Shown in pieces: positions 1-13,800 of a stretch of DNA of 64,000 nt. Below the pieces are notes generated by a model that saw nothing but the letters and a program-made list of their open reading frames with translations, did not search any database and had not been told where the DNA came from. The stretch comes from Mnemiopsis leidyi (taxonomy: Eukaryota > Ctenophora > Tentaculata > Lobata > Bolinopsidae), in assembly GCA_000226015.1 (NCBI GenBank), contig JH156524.1, forward strand, positions 68,415-132,414, in the 5' to 3' direction. The stretch's first letter is position 1, and each line of letters opens with the position of its first letter. The position numbers were made by a program, and so were the translations under genes.

Positions 1-150
1 TGAAAAATCACGAACAGCAATTTTCAGTTCTCAGTATTCTAGTCGGATAACGGAGGTGTAAGCGACTTACTGCACCCTCATATAACTGCTTACAGCTGCT
101 GACAGCTTCCATATTCTACTACGGGTTGGACTTTAGCGGGATTCAACTTA

Positions 151-262
151 AACGTGAAGCTCACATTTATTACACTCAACTTGAACGTGAAGCTCACATT
201 TATTACACTCAACTTGAACGTGAAGCTCACATTTATTACACTCAACTCGGGAGTGAAGCACA
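151..262. repeat. 33-bp tandem repeat
   Basis: About 3.4 near-perfect copies of a 33-bp unit starting aacgtgaagctcacatttat. The period is a multiple of three, so it leaves a spurious 62-codon open frame. Confidence 0.9.
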
Positions 263-833
263 CCTATGTTACACTAAAACTAAAAGAGACACACACTAAA
301 CTCTTACACGCAAATCGAACGATTCTAATTACAGATCACTGATTGACAAGATAAATTCTACTTACGGCGGAGGTGCCACTATAAGTCTCATAGTGACGAG
401 TAAATGTAAAACAAGTCGTCAGTAAGACTCCACTCAAAGTTAGAAACACCACAGTACAGGCACAACAACAACAAAGATACGTACAAAAAGTGCGGAGCGG
501 GTAAGTCCGACACAAACCACAAAACCGTCACAACAAAATGACGGTGTATACTCGTAACTGCCAACCATCGTCCTGGTGACCGTTACACACAGTCTTGTCT
601 TAAAAGCTGCAGCTTGGCTCTAGTGGCAGCAGGAAAAGTACCGTGAACAACCCAAACAACTGCTGCACTTCACTACGATAGAATCAGGGTAACTGAGTAC
701 TGTGGGCAGCGTGTGTATCTACTTCAGTTGTACAGTCTGGCTGGGCTGGCGGGAGTTGCAGCGGCGACGCGCATCTTGCACGTGCAAGAGTGCACGTGCA
801 GAACATGACCATGTGACCAATCACTAAAAGTTT

Positions 834-839
834 TTTATT
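834..839 (-). terminator. Polyadenylation signal candidate, giant gene
   Basis: AATAAA on the minus strand, the first one I see downstream of the stop at 1718. It would give an 880-nt 3' UTR, or a short one if the last exon starts at 946. Confidence 0.35.
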
Positions 840-1717
840 CTACCGTAATAAAATATTACTTTACATAACAGAAAGAGATTATATAGTGTGTTTGAAGGAG
901 CAGCACTTACCTGAAAAAGAAGCGCTAGTGACTGTGTACGAGGTTTCTACAAGAACGTTACAAATCAGTGACATGCAGTATTGCAGTCGGAACACTAAAT
1001 ACGGCCTGGAGTCGGACCAGTATTTATCAAGGCGCTAGCGATCCTACTGTTTCGTAACTATGACACAATGTATTTACAATGGTACTGCACTACACCACTA
1101 CTGCAATGACGAAAAAATCCCCGACTTTTTCCATATATGGCATAATTGGACGCATCACAGGGTGGATATGTACTAGAATTATAGCCCCATGGGCCTTGAT
1201 ATGTTATAAATATTATCATTAAGACTGATATAATATTTATATCGAGATATGGCTTCTTGACACATATATTGCCATTGTGCCAGATACATGCCAAGTAATA
1301 TTACCCAGACAAAAGTTGGTTAGGTGCTCTATGAGTGGTTCTATTAACAATAAAGAATACACATGTCATATATGCTATTACTATTAAAGTGTCCGACTAA
1401 AATCTTCTCAAAATATGACTTAAGATGCAGCCGGCTAGGACTCCTAAATGGTGCTTGTCACATTGCGATAGAATCAAGTTATAAGCGGGCATTACAACTC
1501 CTGGACCGCCGCAAAGAAAGCAAACCAATCTGGATCAGCTAAACCCGAATTGTAAAACCGGCCAGTTCCTGGCTATACAGAACGTGCTAAACCCAACTAA
1601 CCGGACAGCAATGTCTGTAGTCGGGTAAATTGAACTAATTGGTCCTGGTAACCGAGGGTGCTGCTACAAACTGTTCATTACGTGATTATACAGTGATATT
1701 TCCAGCAAGTACTGCAC

Positions 1718-1803
1718 TTACTTCAGCATCTCGCTGCCGCCGTCATTCTGAAGTCCGCTTCCGCCGAACTTGTTGCCGAAACGAGATGTGATCTTGCCAG
1801 GAC
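1718..1803 (-). CDS. Giant gene exon 53 (probable last coding exon)
   Basis: Acceptor CTCTCACAG|GT, phase 1. GPGKITSRFGNKFGGSG is followed by LQNDGGSEMLK and TAA at 1720-1718. The stop overlaps a perfect donor, AA|GTAAGT at 1721-1716. If that is used, splicing to an acceptor at 947 (TTCTTGTAG) would add KNLVHSH and stop. Both readings end the protein within a few residues of each other. Confidence 0.7.
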
Positions 1804-4800
1804 CTGTGAGAGTATGGTGTCACAACCTGGGTGTTACTTTAGTCGTTACATCGGGGGAGGCCGGGGGGACTTGCTATGGCTGCCGCCTGATTAAAGTTCA
1901 ATTTATCTTGCAAGCTTACACGTGAGTTACGGTCATGCTACTTTATTACCAAATAAGGTAAAGTTGGGCAACAATGCCCGGTCGGTTAGAGGTATTAGTC
2001 GCCGACATTTAACGGAATCGCTCAAAGTAGGCAGCTGCACACTTTAGAGAAGTGACTTCCAGGGTTGGGGTCACTCATTTCATGAACAGGTTTCCATGGA
2101 TACAAGTTTTCACGGTTACCGAACTTTAAGTGTCTAATAATTAGAACAGGTTCTCATGGATGGGAAAAAGTAATAGAGAAAGTAAAATTAACGTATGTGG
2201 TTAAGACAAGACTTAAGTGAAACAAAAGATAGCTTGCTAATAGTGCAATGGATTTAGAGGATTAGCAAGATGAAACAACGCTCACAGACCTCTTTTGGCC
2301 GGAGCAGAACCTGCTGATTGTCCTTGCTTTTCGAAGGGGTTGCTAAGTTTTCCAACTTTCTTTACAGTTTTGGGAGCCTCGTCTTTCTGGGGGGAAGTGA
2401 ATGTGGTTTAGAAATAATTATTGGTTTATCTCGAACGTCACTCATCGGAACTTTGATCTTTGATGCTGAATAATTAATTATCTATTGACACTGATCATGT
2501 CTTATTTGTACTGCAGGTTATGTTCATTGTCGTAATGACTAGAATTGATTTAGGACATTTGACAGCACGGCTGACAAAAAATATTCTGTTTAAATGCTCA
2601 GTGCGAATGTTCCCAGCTTGAAGTGCTGTGAATGCTTCCTCACACAGTCATTTCTCACGAGCCCTTTCAGCAAACACCTTTGATAAAACGCAATCATCAG
2701 CTGTCAATAATGGCAATGAAAACTTCCCAGCTACAAGTAAAGCTTAAATTCAACAAATATTATGTTGAATTCTGAAAGTTTGATGATTATGATAAAAGCT
2801 TAAGTTCAGCCGATGCTGAGTGCTGTATAACAAACCCCCAAGGCTTCTCCGAACTTTGCTAACTTCCCAAATTCCTAGAATAGGCTGTATGAATTTGCGA
2901 TTGATTGTTGTCCTTTAAATTCACAATTTAGATAATTGCAATCTAGCGTAATTCTGCCAAAGCTAAAAGTTTCTTAATTCAGGTTATTCGGCAATTGGCA
3001 CTGGTTGTTGAGGGAAATCGCAAAAATAATGGTAACTGTTATGTTATTTATGATTATGTATTATTATTCATAAAAATTGCTAATGCTTCTGAAAGTGCTG
3101 GAAAACAAACCCGTCTTTTAGGCACAGTTCTAGGTTCAGGATCCTAAAACAGTTAAATCTCTTAAAACTGGGAGATTGCTCAAGACTCTAACACCACACT
3201 AACACGTCAACAAGCCCTTTTACCAGTAACTACGTTTAAGTGAAACATGGTTTTGTGAAATGATAGTCGGGTATGATGCATGGGAAATGAGGTGCGTTTT
3301 GTAGTGCTCTTTCACAGTATCATGTTGATCAGGCTGGGGGGGGGGGGGGGCTAAGGTTACCACAAATTTTTGACCATTTCACCTTGATCAGTGTGTCGGG
3401 TCAAATGATCAAGAACTTGGACCGTGACGAAAATCTCATGACAAAAATTTCGGAATAACCGTGGTTGAACCGTCAACGTTGATCACAACTAAATCTCTAA
3501 TATTATCAAGGTCAAAATTGGTAAACCCAAATTTGGTGCTACTTTTTATGTGATTTTGTAAAGAATTTTTGGGAAAAATTCACTTTGACCATCACCAGAG
3601 GGAAGTCCCCGCTCTGTTAGTGGCATGGTAAATTATCTGACCCCTGACAATGTGGTAAATTCCGGGGCGTGGGATCACGGTCAGTGCCCAATCGTCTAGG
3701 CCCTTATCGACAAGTCTAGACTGCTGAAGTGCTAGAAAATCTGGAAATGAAGCGTTCATATTCCCATGATGGAAGATATTTTAAAGGTACTTCAGTGAGT
3801 ATTCATCCGGCTATAATTAATATAGATAATTGTGTGATGGGCTTAATGCTTTTGTAAAGTAAATTAATGTCAAATCAAAGGCGGTGCACCTTCGGAAACT
3901 TATTGGATTTTGACATCTATTTTGACAGTGCTTGTTTATACAATATCATTAACTTCCATGAATCTAACAGGCTTTGTTTCCAGACGATGTATCGTACATT
4001 ACATGTCGGTTTTGTTATTTACATGAAGATATGGGTTTAGGAGCAAAGCAATTATACGTGATATTTATATGACGCGTAGGCGTAAAACGGGCGGGAAGCA
4101 TGTGTAACAGTTTCCATGACATGCTTGTTACATTGTTACAAGACCCTGTTCTCGACACACGAGATGCTGATCACGCATTATAGAGTTCTACACTCAAGGT
4201 TACACTCGCTGTAATTACACTATACCCTATCAAGAAGAGGAGATTTTAGTTTCTTCACGGATTTAGGACTTTGTACTTTTAGCCCTTCCTAAAAAAATAT
4301 AAGTTCTAAAAAAGGAGTGGTTTTAGCCTAGCCTCCAAAAAACTGATTCACACAGAAGATTCAGAACAAGGAGAACTAAGTAAAGGTAAAACATTAAGTA
4401 AAGATGACTCCCACAAATTTTAAAGGACTAGAAATAAAGTCAGCCCCAGGAAAATTGTTCAGAAGGTTTGTCCCTGCTGAAAACCAAGAAGAGGATTCCA
4501 GATACGAAAGATTGAGAAATTTCTTCGTAAGAGAACCACATTTTACCTTCTTATTAAAATTGACATCCCCAAGTTTTCCGACTTGGCGTTGTTCTTTGGG
4601 TTCAGGCTTACTCTCAGAGAATCCCTTGGGGTATAAATTGTTAGAATCACGTGAAAGTTTGAGACACGATTCCCTATTTTGAAAAGGTCCATTTATGGCG
4701 GGCGATATTCATATAGGAAGATTTTAAGATCTAGCGAGGACGTGAATGGATGGTCAGACAGAAATCCAAGATTGTACAAGCACACAAGAAGTTATCGTTA

Positions 4801-7800
4801 TCCCCAGTGCCTCGCGCGAGGAGTGTCAACAAGAAATGAGCATCTGAATTTTACAGTACAGAGCGAATTATATTGACACAAACTTAGCTCCAGTCAAGGA
4901 GATGTTAACAGTGCAGATAGAGAGATAATCGTATGATGAGTAGTTACATGTTGATATCCAGCACTGGGGAATTGGGAACCAGATCGAACTAGTCTACAGA
5001 TTGTAAATGTAAATATGCTACGTTCTAGGCTAAATTATATACTATGTTCCTGGTTAGATTTAAAGCTAGATTATAGGCAAGAATCTAACTAAGAGTCTTG
5101 GCTAGAATCTAAGCACACTCTATTCTATAAGATAGATGCTATGCCAGATTTTGTACAAGAATACAAGATTCTAGGCCAGATTCTAGGCCAGATTCTAGAA
5201 TTATCTCTAGGATATTCACCTTCATGAGAAGAAGTGCTATACGAGTACCGTACGCCATGACTCCAAGGTACTGTTAACTGTAGAACAGACCGATACTTCG
5301 CCCTGAGTCACTAAGTACTATGTCACTTAGTTACTAAATCACTAAGTTACTAAGTCAATAAGTTACAAGGTCAATAAGTTTTAATCTCATGAACGATCTA
5401 AAATGTTTAGCGACAAGTTCGGAAAGTAAATAAAGTAACGACGATGCTAACTGGTTCGAATCTTCAATGCGGACTAATCATTGCGTCCGGGCAGGATTTC
5501 AGATCAAATGCATGCAAACAGGTGTGTGGTTGTGTGATTTCACGGGTAGTTGTTACTAGTACGGCATGCGTGTAATGCTGTGTAATGGGCACGGGTAATA
5601 TGTCTCATGCACGGCATCAAAACTGCATTGCAGATTTTAAAGTGGTATTTTTTAATGGAATTTGTGATAAACTCATGATGTGAATACCAAAATAGGATGG
5701 AGAGTGATGAGAAGTGAAGTGAGTTGAATCGCCGTTATCTGGCGAAATTAAGTATTTTAAAAGAACAACACACCAAAACTCTTGAGTTTTCGAAGAGCCC
5801 CAACTGTAACAGAAACTAAAGACATGTTTGATTGTGATTATGTTGTGATAGTAAGAGTACACACACTAATATAGGACCTGGATAATGATAATAGCACTCT
5901 AAAGTCACATACACAAGACACAAAAAGGTATCAGAACTGAGAAGTATCCCATACTACAAATAGACAGCATGTAGGCGGTGTAATGTAATGGAATTTCAAG
6001 AAGAGTTCCCGTCTTCTAGAATTCCAGACAGAGAAAACTTCGATATACGTGTTATGGAACACTTCACGTATCAATTTTGGTCAAATTTTATTGGATCTGA
6101 TTAAAATATTACCTGCTCGTTGGTAATATTTGAAATGTTTGATAAGCAAGTACAATTTTCGGATGTGTAGCACATCTAAAGATGTAATTACTGCCATATA
6201 TGGTAATTTCATTTCAGGTCAATATAAATTTACCTCGACGTTAAGTTTTCCGACTTCTCTCTGTGTTTTCTCAGTATCTTTGTCAAAGTCAGGTATCTTA
6301 ACTTTACCTGAAACGAGGAGAACGATTACAACAAGCAGAAAGGCGTTTACGTGAAACAGTGTGGATGATAAGATATGTGAAGGGTGCTTCCTATTGCTAT
6401 TTGTACGATGTACACACGTACACACTTTAACTCCAATGCTATATGTATACACATACATTGTATTTTTAACAATAAACACTATACATAGATACACAATATG
6501 TATGTTTATTGTACAAATGTAAAATGTATATCGTATACAAATTACATGTAGGTATATACACAATACAGAAAACTTCTAGTATTGTCCGCTACTGGCTAAG
6601 ATAATTCCAAAGCATTCCACAATTGAGCTACCTGTTGCCCCATGAACCCGCCTTCTGGTTAAAAACTCGACAAGTGAAATGCCGATGAAAACAACCAGTA
6701 AAGAACAAACAGCAGGGGCAGCGCCGCCCGCGAAAAACTCAACAAGCGAGTAAAAAACCATGACGATTGCCTAAAATCAAAAGCGTAAGTGACACGAGCA
6801 GGGCCGTCTTATCGGTATGTCAAACATTTGGATATTACATCACACCGAAACATCCGACGTTCTCTCGGAAATAATGAAGTAATGAACGACTCATGAGAAT
6901 AAGGACTGTGAGTGCGCTGGTGTTGTTAACTTGGTGTTTAATAGCAGGAGTGTGTCAGAGTGTAATCTTATTGTTGCACAACGATCCCAAGTGTCGAGTG
7001 TGCTTAGTTCGATCTTTTTAGCAGCTGTTATTTGTTCAGGGGCGAGTTTAATGAATCATGAGATGCTTGTTTGGGCTTGTTTTAAACTAAGTCTACTGCA
7101 TATAATACATAATTGACAGGGAAAAACGAGATTGTTCCAAAACAAAAGCTTCCAAACGGAAAAATGCTGTACTTTACGTTTAATTCCTGCAAAAACTAAT
7201 ATCCTTTATAAACACAAAAATACTGCTGTTATAATGCTTAATTGCTTAATTGCTTAATTGCTTAAACACAACACAACTCTGGTTCTTAATGCTGTATGTT
7301 ACTGTGTCCGCTTGTTTGTGCTTTAGTTCTTACCGACGTCCATTCCTCCATCGGCACTCAATTCGTCTGGTTTTCCTGCGAAAAAAATAATTCCTGTAAC
7401 TACGGTTACGTCATAGTTACTACGGTTACTTCATAGTTACTATGGTTACGGCATAGTTACTATGGTAGCAGATTGTTTTGAGCGACTAGAATCGTTCTTA
7501 GCGGTGATCATTCCTCAGAGGAAACAAAAAGAAACTAATTGGGGAAAATGGCAACGCAGAGTTCAAAATAATGTCCCCACACGTCTGAAATCGACATTAA
7601 TATTCGACATGGTACAAGTAAAGCTATAATAATCCTGTGCTTTCACAATTCGACTTCGAAATTCTATGCTGTATCGACAAGCTTAGAAAAATTAACAGGC
7701 TATCGGTTGCCAACAGCTCGACTGGTCGAATACCAGTCTTTAGCAGGCTTATACGGCAAACTGCAAAACAAGGCTTTGGGCTGATTTTCGATTTAACATC

Positions 7801-10800
7801 AAAACTTTGAGTTTGTTGACAATATCACTCTGCTTCTCGAATGTGCAATCAAAAAGTCTCCTCTCTTATGCATAATCGGTTATCAAATATACAGTATTGC
7901 TTCATGGGTGAGCATTTTGGGACGTATGCATAATGATAATGCATATTTAGATCAATCGATATGCAAATGATGCTGTTAATGATGATGCTGTGAAATCTAT
8001 GGAATTAAAGCTAAAAACATTCATGTTAAAATCATAACCGAATTCAATATAGTAAAAATCAATGCGCGAAGGCCTGCACAATTTAATTCAGACCCGAATT
8101 TTGTCATAGTTTTTCCAATGCAATCAAAAGCCCTTTGGACCAAAATCCCAGAACATCATCTGTAAGTATAATCCATTTCCCAATAAAATTCAGACCCACA
8201 GCCCCCTCCTAACACTTTACCTCTAGATCTGATAGCCCTACAATTATAGACTTACCAATGGTAGAGAAAGTGAAGGTTTTGTGGTCGCTATCTGTTGGGG
8301 TACATGGTCGACAGGAAGGGGAGTCGAAGAGGCGAATAAGGGAGCCCACACCTCCCGTTACTAGCATTCTTGAAGCGAGGGTAAATGTAAGGTGAAGAGT
8401 TGATAAACAGGACGATGGATACTAGCGGGTCAATATTTCACTAGGATAGCGGATCAAGTAGAGACTAATGTTTGCGTGTGATAGAGTTTGAAACAAACCC
8501 TGCAGAATAGCAAAACTAGCAACATGGCTTGGCAGTGTAGTGAGACACAAAGAAACCAAAGTAACATTAGCTAATCTACTGTACTCTCACACGATCAAGC
8601 TAAAACCGAAATAGAACATAGCCAAGTACAAAGTTGTAAAGTAGAGCAAGAATAGGCTGCTCTCTATGATTTGTCTTTGTTGAACGTAAAGAGAAAACAA
8701 GCCAATGTTTAACGTTCAGAACAAAAAAGAACAGTCCACTGTCTGTAATTAGAGTCGCTAGGGTCGCCACTCACAGTACACACACACGCTCAAAACTGGA
8801 GTAGTCAGACAAGACTGAGACTTTACCATCTAACAGGAGTGTACTGAGTACAACTGAGTTGGAGCTGATTAATTAAATCGCACGTTCAGTCTTTCTCCGT
8901 TTCAAGTTACGTCATCCACAAAACACGTTGCTCTATTTGAAACTCTTAACGACTTTACAACAGTATCTGCGGTATTGGTTTTGACTTTTGACGATGGGGC
9001 GGATACTAGATAAAGCTGACTGTCTAGATATAACTATAGATTCGTTTTACAAGAAATAAGATGACGTTACAACGTTCTGATCCAGACCTGAATTCTGAGT
9101 TCAACTGTAAAAGCAGAAATGAATATTCGCTGCCTTAGTTATTCAACCGAGTTCAACTGTAAAAGCAGAAATGAATATTCGCTGCCCTAGTTATTCAACC
9201 GAAGATAGAGTTATTGTAACGAGGACAGACGGCGACCATGGTAATTCGGGACGAGGTCATCATGACAAATTGTCGGGTAATACGGTAAGTTAGTTAGTTT
9301 AGAACCAAGTTTCAGATTTGTCAGAACTTCTGTTTAGCGGTGACCCTCAAGTCATGATAACAAGCCTCCTAACGTAAATGTAATTAGCACTTGAATCCGG
9401 AGTTGAATCAGAACTTCATGTCTTCATAATGATAAAACAATCCAATGGAGATGACTGAAATATTGTTGAAGAGAGGAACAAAGTATCAAAATTAAAAGAT
9501 TGACTTACAAAGTTCAGCAAAACAAGAGTACAATAAAGCTGAAGAACAAATGTACTGCTAAACAATTAATAAACCTCATCCGCGAATACAATGAAATACT
9601 ACAGATAACGATATCGCAGATAACAAATTTGTATCTTTACCGACAAATTACTCAGGAAATAATCTACGCTGGTGCAATTTCACGAGATCATTATTTAGTG
9701 AGATAAAGCGACAGGTCGTTATGTCACGATTTAAATCTCGAGCGGGAGTTGGAAGCAGGTGGAAGGAAGAGTATCAGGTGACATGATGTCACTCTGCTAA
9801 GTCTACTTCAACACACCCCGTCATAGCACTGTCAAGGTCAGGTAGTAACAATATATTAGAACAATATATTAAATCAGGTAAGCAAAACTGGAAAATTTTT
9901 CGACGTCGACCGCTGTGGTTGTTGCAAAGAATGACCAATCGCCCATGAAGAAATAAAGAATTAGGAAACATTATTCTCGCACTGGACCCATGGTTGTTGA
10001 ACTTCGAAAACAAGAAATGTGGGTAGATCGGAGGTGGAAGTGCAACAACAAGTCGCACAGTGAGCAGAACAAGTTTCACAGTGAGCACAACCAGGACCAA
10101 ACACATCTAAACACGTACATTACGACACCACCAACCCTGCTAAAGCCTGTATGGAGTAGACTGTATTCAGCTGCAATTAGCGGGAGCTCTCAGGGCCATT
10201 ATGTCGGGGTACTCTACACTATATACATCATAGTACACTGTACCATTATACATTTGAGAGCTGGACTGCAATAATTTCGTGGAGTATTATGCAGACTCCG
10301 GTAAATGGTAGAGAAAGGTAGCTAGCCCTTTGAGCTATTGGAGGATTCAGGATTGGGCAGAGGGGGTTGGTTTAGTTGGCTAGTGAGTTTCTTTAGTACC
10401 AATGACTTGGAGGAGAGAAGCAGTAGGAATGGTTGGTGGTGGTTTGGATATTTTCTGGAGAATCCTGGCATAAAGTTGAAGAAAACAGAGTAAGGTATAA
10501 AATGGTGATGGGCTCACTTTTGTGTGACAAATCTAGCAAGGCAGAAACAATATTATTACTTTATTTAACAAGGGTCGAATAAACCCAAAAACTTTACACA
10601 AACAGTAAAATACCTAATGCTCAGTGGAACATGTGCAGACCTAGAGAAATGACAACCGTCTTGGTGCATACTACAGGGGCAGGTAAAACTGTACTCTCTG
10701 GTAGGCAGGAAGGTGCTCTGAAGTGAGGCTGGAGGAAGAGGTGTCGTCATACCCCGGGTTAGAGCACACTCTGTTTGTGTTGTGCTATTTTGTAAACACG

Positions 10801-13800
10801 CCGCTACACACCAACCGAGACTATCGGAGATGTCATTATTTACTTATGACGGATTATGGGAAATCAGATTTGTCAGTGTTACTAAGTTTTGGATTCAAGA
10901 AGTGGGAGATGAGAAACGTGGGAGCTGACACACAGCTTGACGGTGGTCGGTCATGAAGCTGAGAGTCATGGTGAAGTAGTAGAACATGGTAACAATGATC
11001 GGCTGCGAAAATAGTGAACAAACCGATGTTGATAACGAAGATTACTCCCTAAGTAAAGAAACCTATAATTAAACCTTCACATCAAGATTTTAGGGGTTAA
11101 AAGATATTTCATTTGGTTGTCAAGGTAACACTAAAGCATTTCTCAGGTGAAACAGTAACGATCGAACTCTTACTTGTACACACTCTGATATTGCAGGAAA
11201 ATCGGCTTAACAAAACATCGACTGAATTCAAGACAAACTCTCACAGGGATCAACTAATGAGTTCGACCAAAATCCGATAGACTGAAAGGGAACAATCGTT
11301 TTCTGACACATTTCCAGGCATCGAGGCGACTCCAAACCTTTATATCGCCGCAGACTTTTTAAAGTATACACAGACTTGTCTTTAAACACGTTTTAAAATC
11401 TCACTCGCCGTCGTAGCAAAAACAAATAGCCTCTCCTAACTTCAAACTTGCCTCTCAACAAATTGAACCCAGCACGATCGTGATTCTAACTGTCCCCCTG
11501 AAGCCATATATCTGAAGTTAACCAGAACTCTTATCCTTGCCCGACCTTAACCATTCAGTAACTCGTGGCAGAATGAACACACCTTGGCACCGACCGTGAA
11601 CTGGAATTTAATATTAATAATTGAACAACAAACGTGAGGTTATTACTGAGATAGAGTTACTTCAGGTTGTATTGTAGAGTGCTCACTTTCAACGACAAGG
11701 AACAACAGCACAGAAATGATGTGGAAGATAAAGCCGTATGTTTGGATATGTTTGGATATGTTTGAAATATCAAGTTACTACCAATATCGACAATTATGCA
11801 GCAAAAGTGTATAATAGGTCGGAACTAAAAAGCAAGAATTCTGATAGTAGTTACGTTCATTATAATCAAATACTATAAGATTAGTGTAAAAAACTTGTAG
11901 GCGAGTAGTATATTAGTATAGCCACAAACAAGTGCTACTAAAATCTGCTGAAATACACTCTAAACAGCAGCATGAGCACCGAAACAAAGAATACAGGATG
12001 CAAGTCTTCATCAGGGTACAATGTAAAAAAGATCAAGCACCACCACGACACGATGAATCGGTACTTGCTACTCCACGACAAATTTCAGTTCACAGATAGG
12101 ACACTTGAATACAGGATAATAATTTATCTCCGTATCGCGTGTTATGTAATGTTTATAAGTGGTGGTGGTGGCTAATGGACCATGATGTAGTGGTAAGCAT
12201 GATGTAATGGAGGCGTGATCTTCTTCTACTTGTTACACTTGAAATTTCAGTACAGGAACTTTTATGTAACGGTGAGAAATCTTAAGCAGGAGAGGCGGAG
12301 AGAAGGGTGCATTGGAGCAGGTCGTTAGCGTGAAACTAATGTTTTTATTATAAATTGTTACAGGTTTATGATTAATGATGATCCATTATTTCCTTATAAC
12401 AGTATGAAGTAAGGTATAATCCTTTCATTTTACTGTCCAGTAGATAAAATATTATTGCATATTAGACAGGATCAGTAAGTCCTAAATCATGGTGTCGAAT
12501 TGCATTGGTTTCAATTCACGTAATAGCTTAGACTATATAACTATGTACAATGACCCCGATTCTTGATACGATGTTGGACCCCTGGGGGTGGCCTAAAAAC
12601 TCACCAATTCTCCTCATGACTCATGCATGATGCCAAAACACCGCCAGAATTTCCGACTGTTTTCCACACACCCCTCACCTACCATTCCCACAATTTCACG
12701 AGCCAGTACCCCATCACACCCACCCAGCACACTTCACAATCGCGTGCAGTACCCTACACCCGCACTTTGAACTCGCACGTAGTACCCCACCACACGTGCA
12801 CTTATGTGCTGTATCCCACCACACGCGCACTTTGTACTTATGTGCTGTTCCCCGCCACATGCGCACTTTGCACACACGCACAGTAACCCACCCTACTACA
12901 CTCGCGCATCACACTCACCGATACTAACGCCGGCTCCCTGCTTGGCCTGGAATTTCTCGAACTCCTGCTGTGTAAGACGAACAGAGACGACACTTCCTTC
13001 AGTGGAGGAAGAGTACTTGACTCCATCAAAGGCCCCCATTCCTTTCAGTGCTTCAAAGGAAGCGGTGTCGATGTTCAACACAACCTCGGATGCTTCGGAT
13101 GCTTCTGGGGCTGCTGATGCTGCTGAATTTTTATGTAAAATGTGCTTATTGTGCTTTAGTTAAATGTTTTTCTAAATTGTATCAACAATTCAAATTGACC
13201 ACATGATTTATCGATTTCCTAAAATCGAAGCAAAATTTGTATCCTCAAAAATGCCGATGCTTGTGCAAATAATTGCATATGAACATAAACAAAATGGCAC
13301 TCACATGCACACGCATTACGCCCACACGTGTTGACAGACAAACACACACACAAACACTCGGACACACGCATACCTTGGCCAGCGGCAGCTTTAGCTTGGT
13401 TAGCTTGGAACTGCTGCCATTGAGATTCGTTCAATCTGAAGGTCATGTTACCGCTCTTGTCGGTGGTCGGCTTGACATTGATTCCAGCGAAGGATGATTT
13501 TACCATGCCATACTGTCCAGCAGTCAGAACGAGCACATAGTTACCACCTTGGGAACACATAGTTACCACTTTGGGAACACATATAGTTACCACCTTGGAA
13601 ACACATAGTTACCACCTTGGGAACACATACTTACCACCTTGGAAACACATAGTTGCCACTCATTACCACTTAGATAACAAAAACAGAAAGCACATTTTTA
13701 AAAACGTTAAGGGCGACGCACTTTTACATTTTCCACACTTTTTAATCCTTCACTCAATCACTTACGTATTCATTAAGAATTTAAGCTAAACAAACGTAGT

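Larger units (their letters stand above)
1..1717. other. 3' flank of giant gene
   Basis: Apart from the 33-bp repeat, the candidate polyadenylation signal and a possible alternative last exon (911-946 region), I see nothing supportable. Confidence 0.5.
2387..8255 (-). other. Introns between exons 48 and 52
   Basis: Introns of 0.9-2.2 kb separated by three tiny exons. They hold a G15 run near 3337-3351, an AGATTCTAGGCC short repeat near 5150-5200, CACTAAGT-type repeats at 5310-5380, TAATTGCT x3 near 7235-7262 and a 23-bp repeat x3 near 7405-7465. No other gene is seen. Confidence 0.5.

Noticed and set aside
154-342. 62-codon open frame near the left end
   Set aside because: Created by the 33-bp tandem repeat, whose period is divisible by three.
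5400-5500. Possible tRNA (B-box-like ggttcgaatc near 5454)
   Set aside because: No complementary T-arm or acceptor stem can be formed around it.
9789-10274. Overlapping 94- and 105-codon open frames on opposite strands
   Set aside because: They lie in the large intron, lack motifs, and neither has splice sites in phase with the giant gene.
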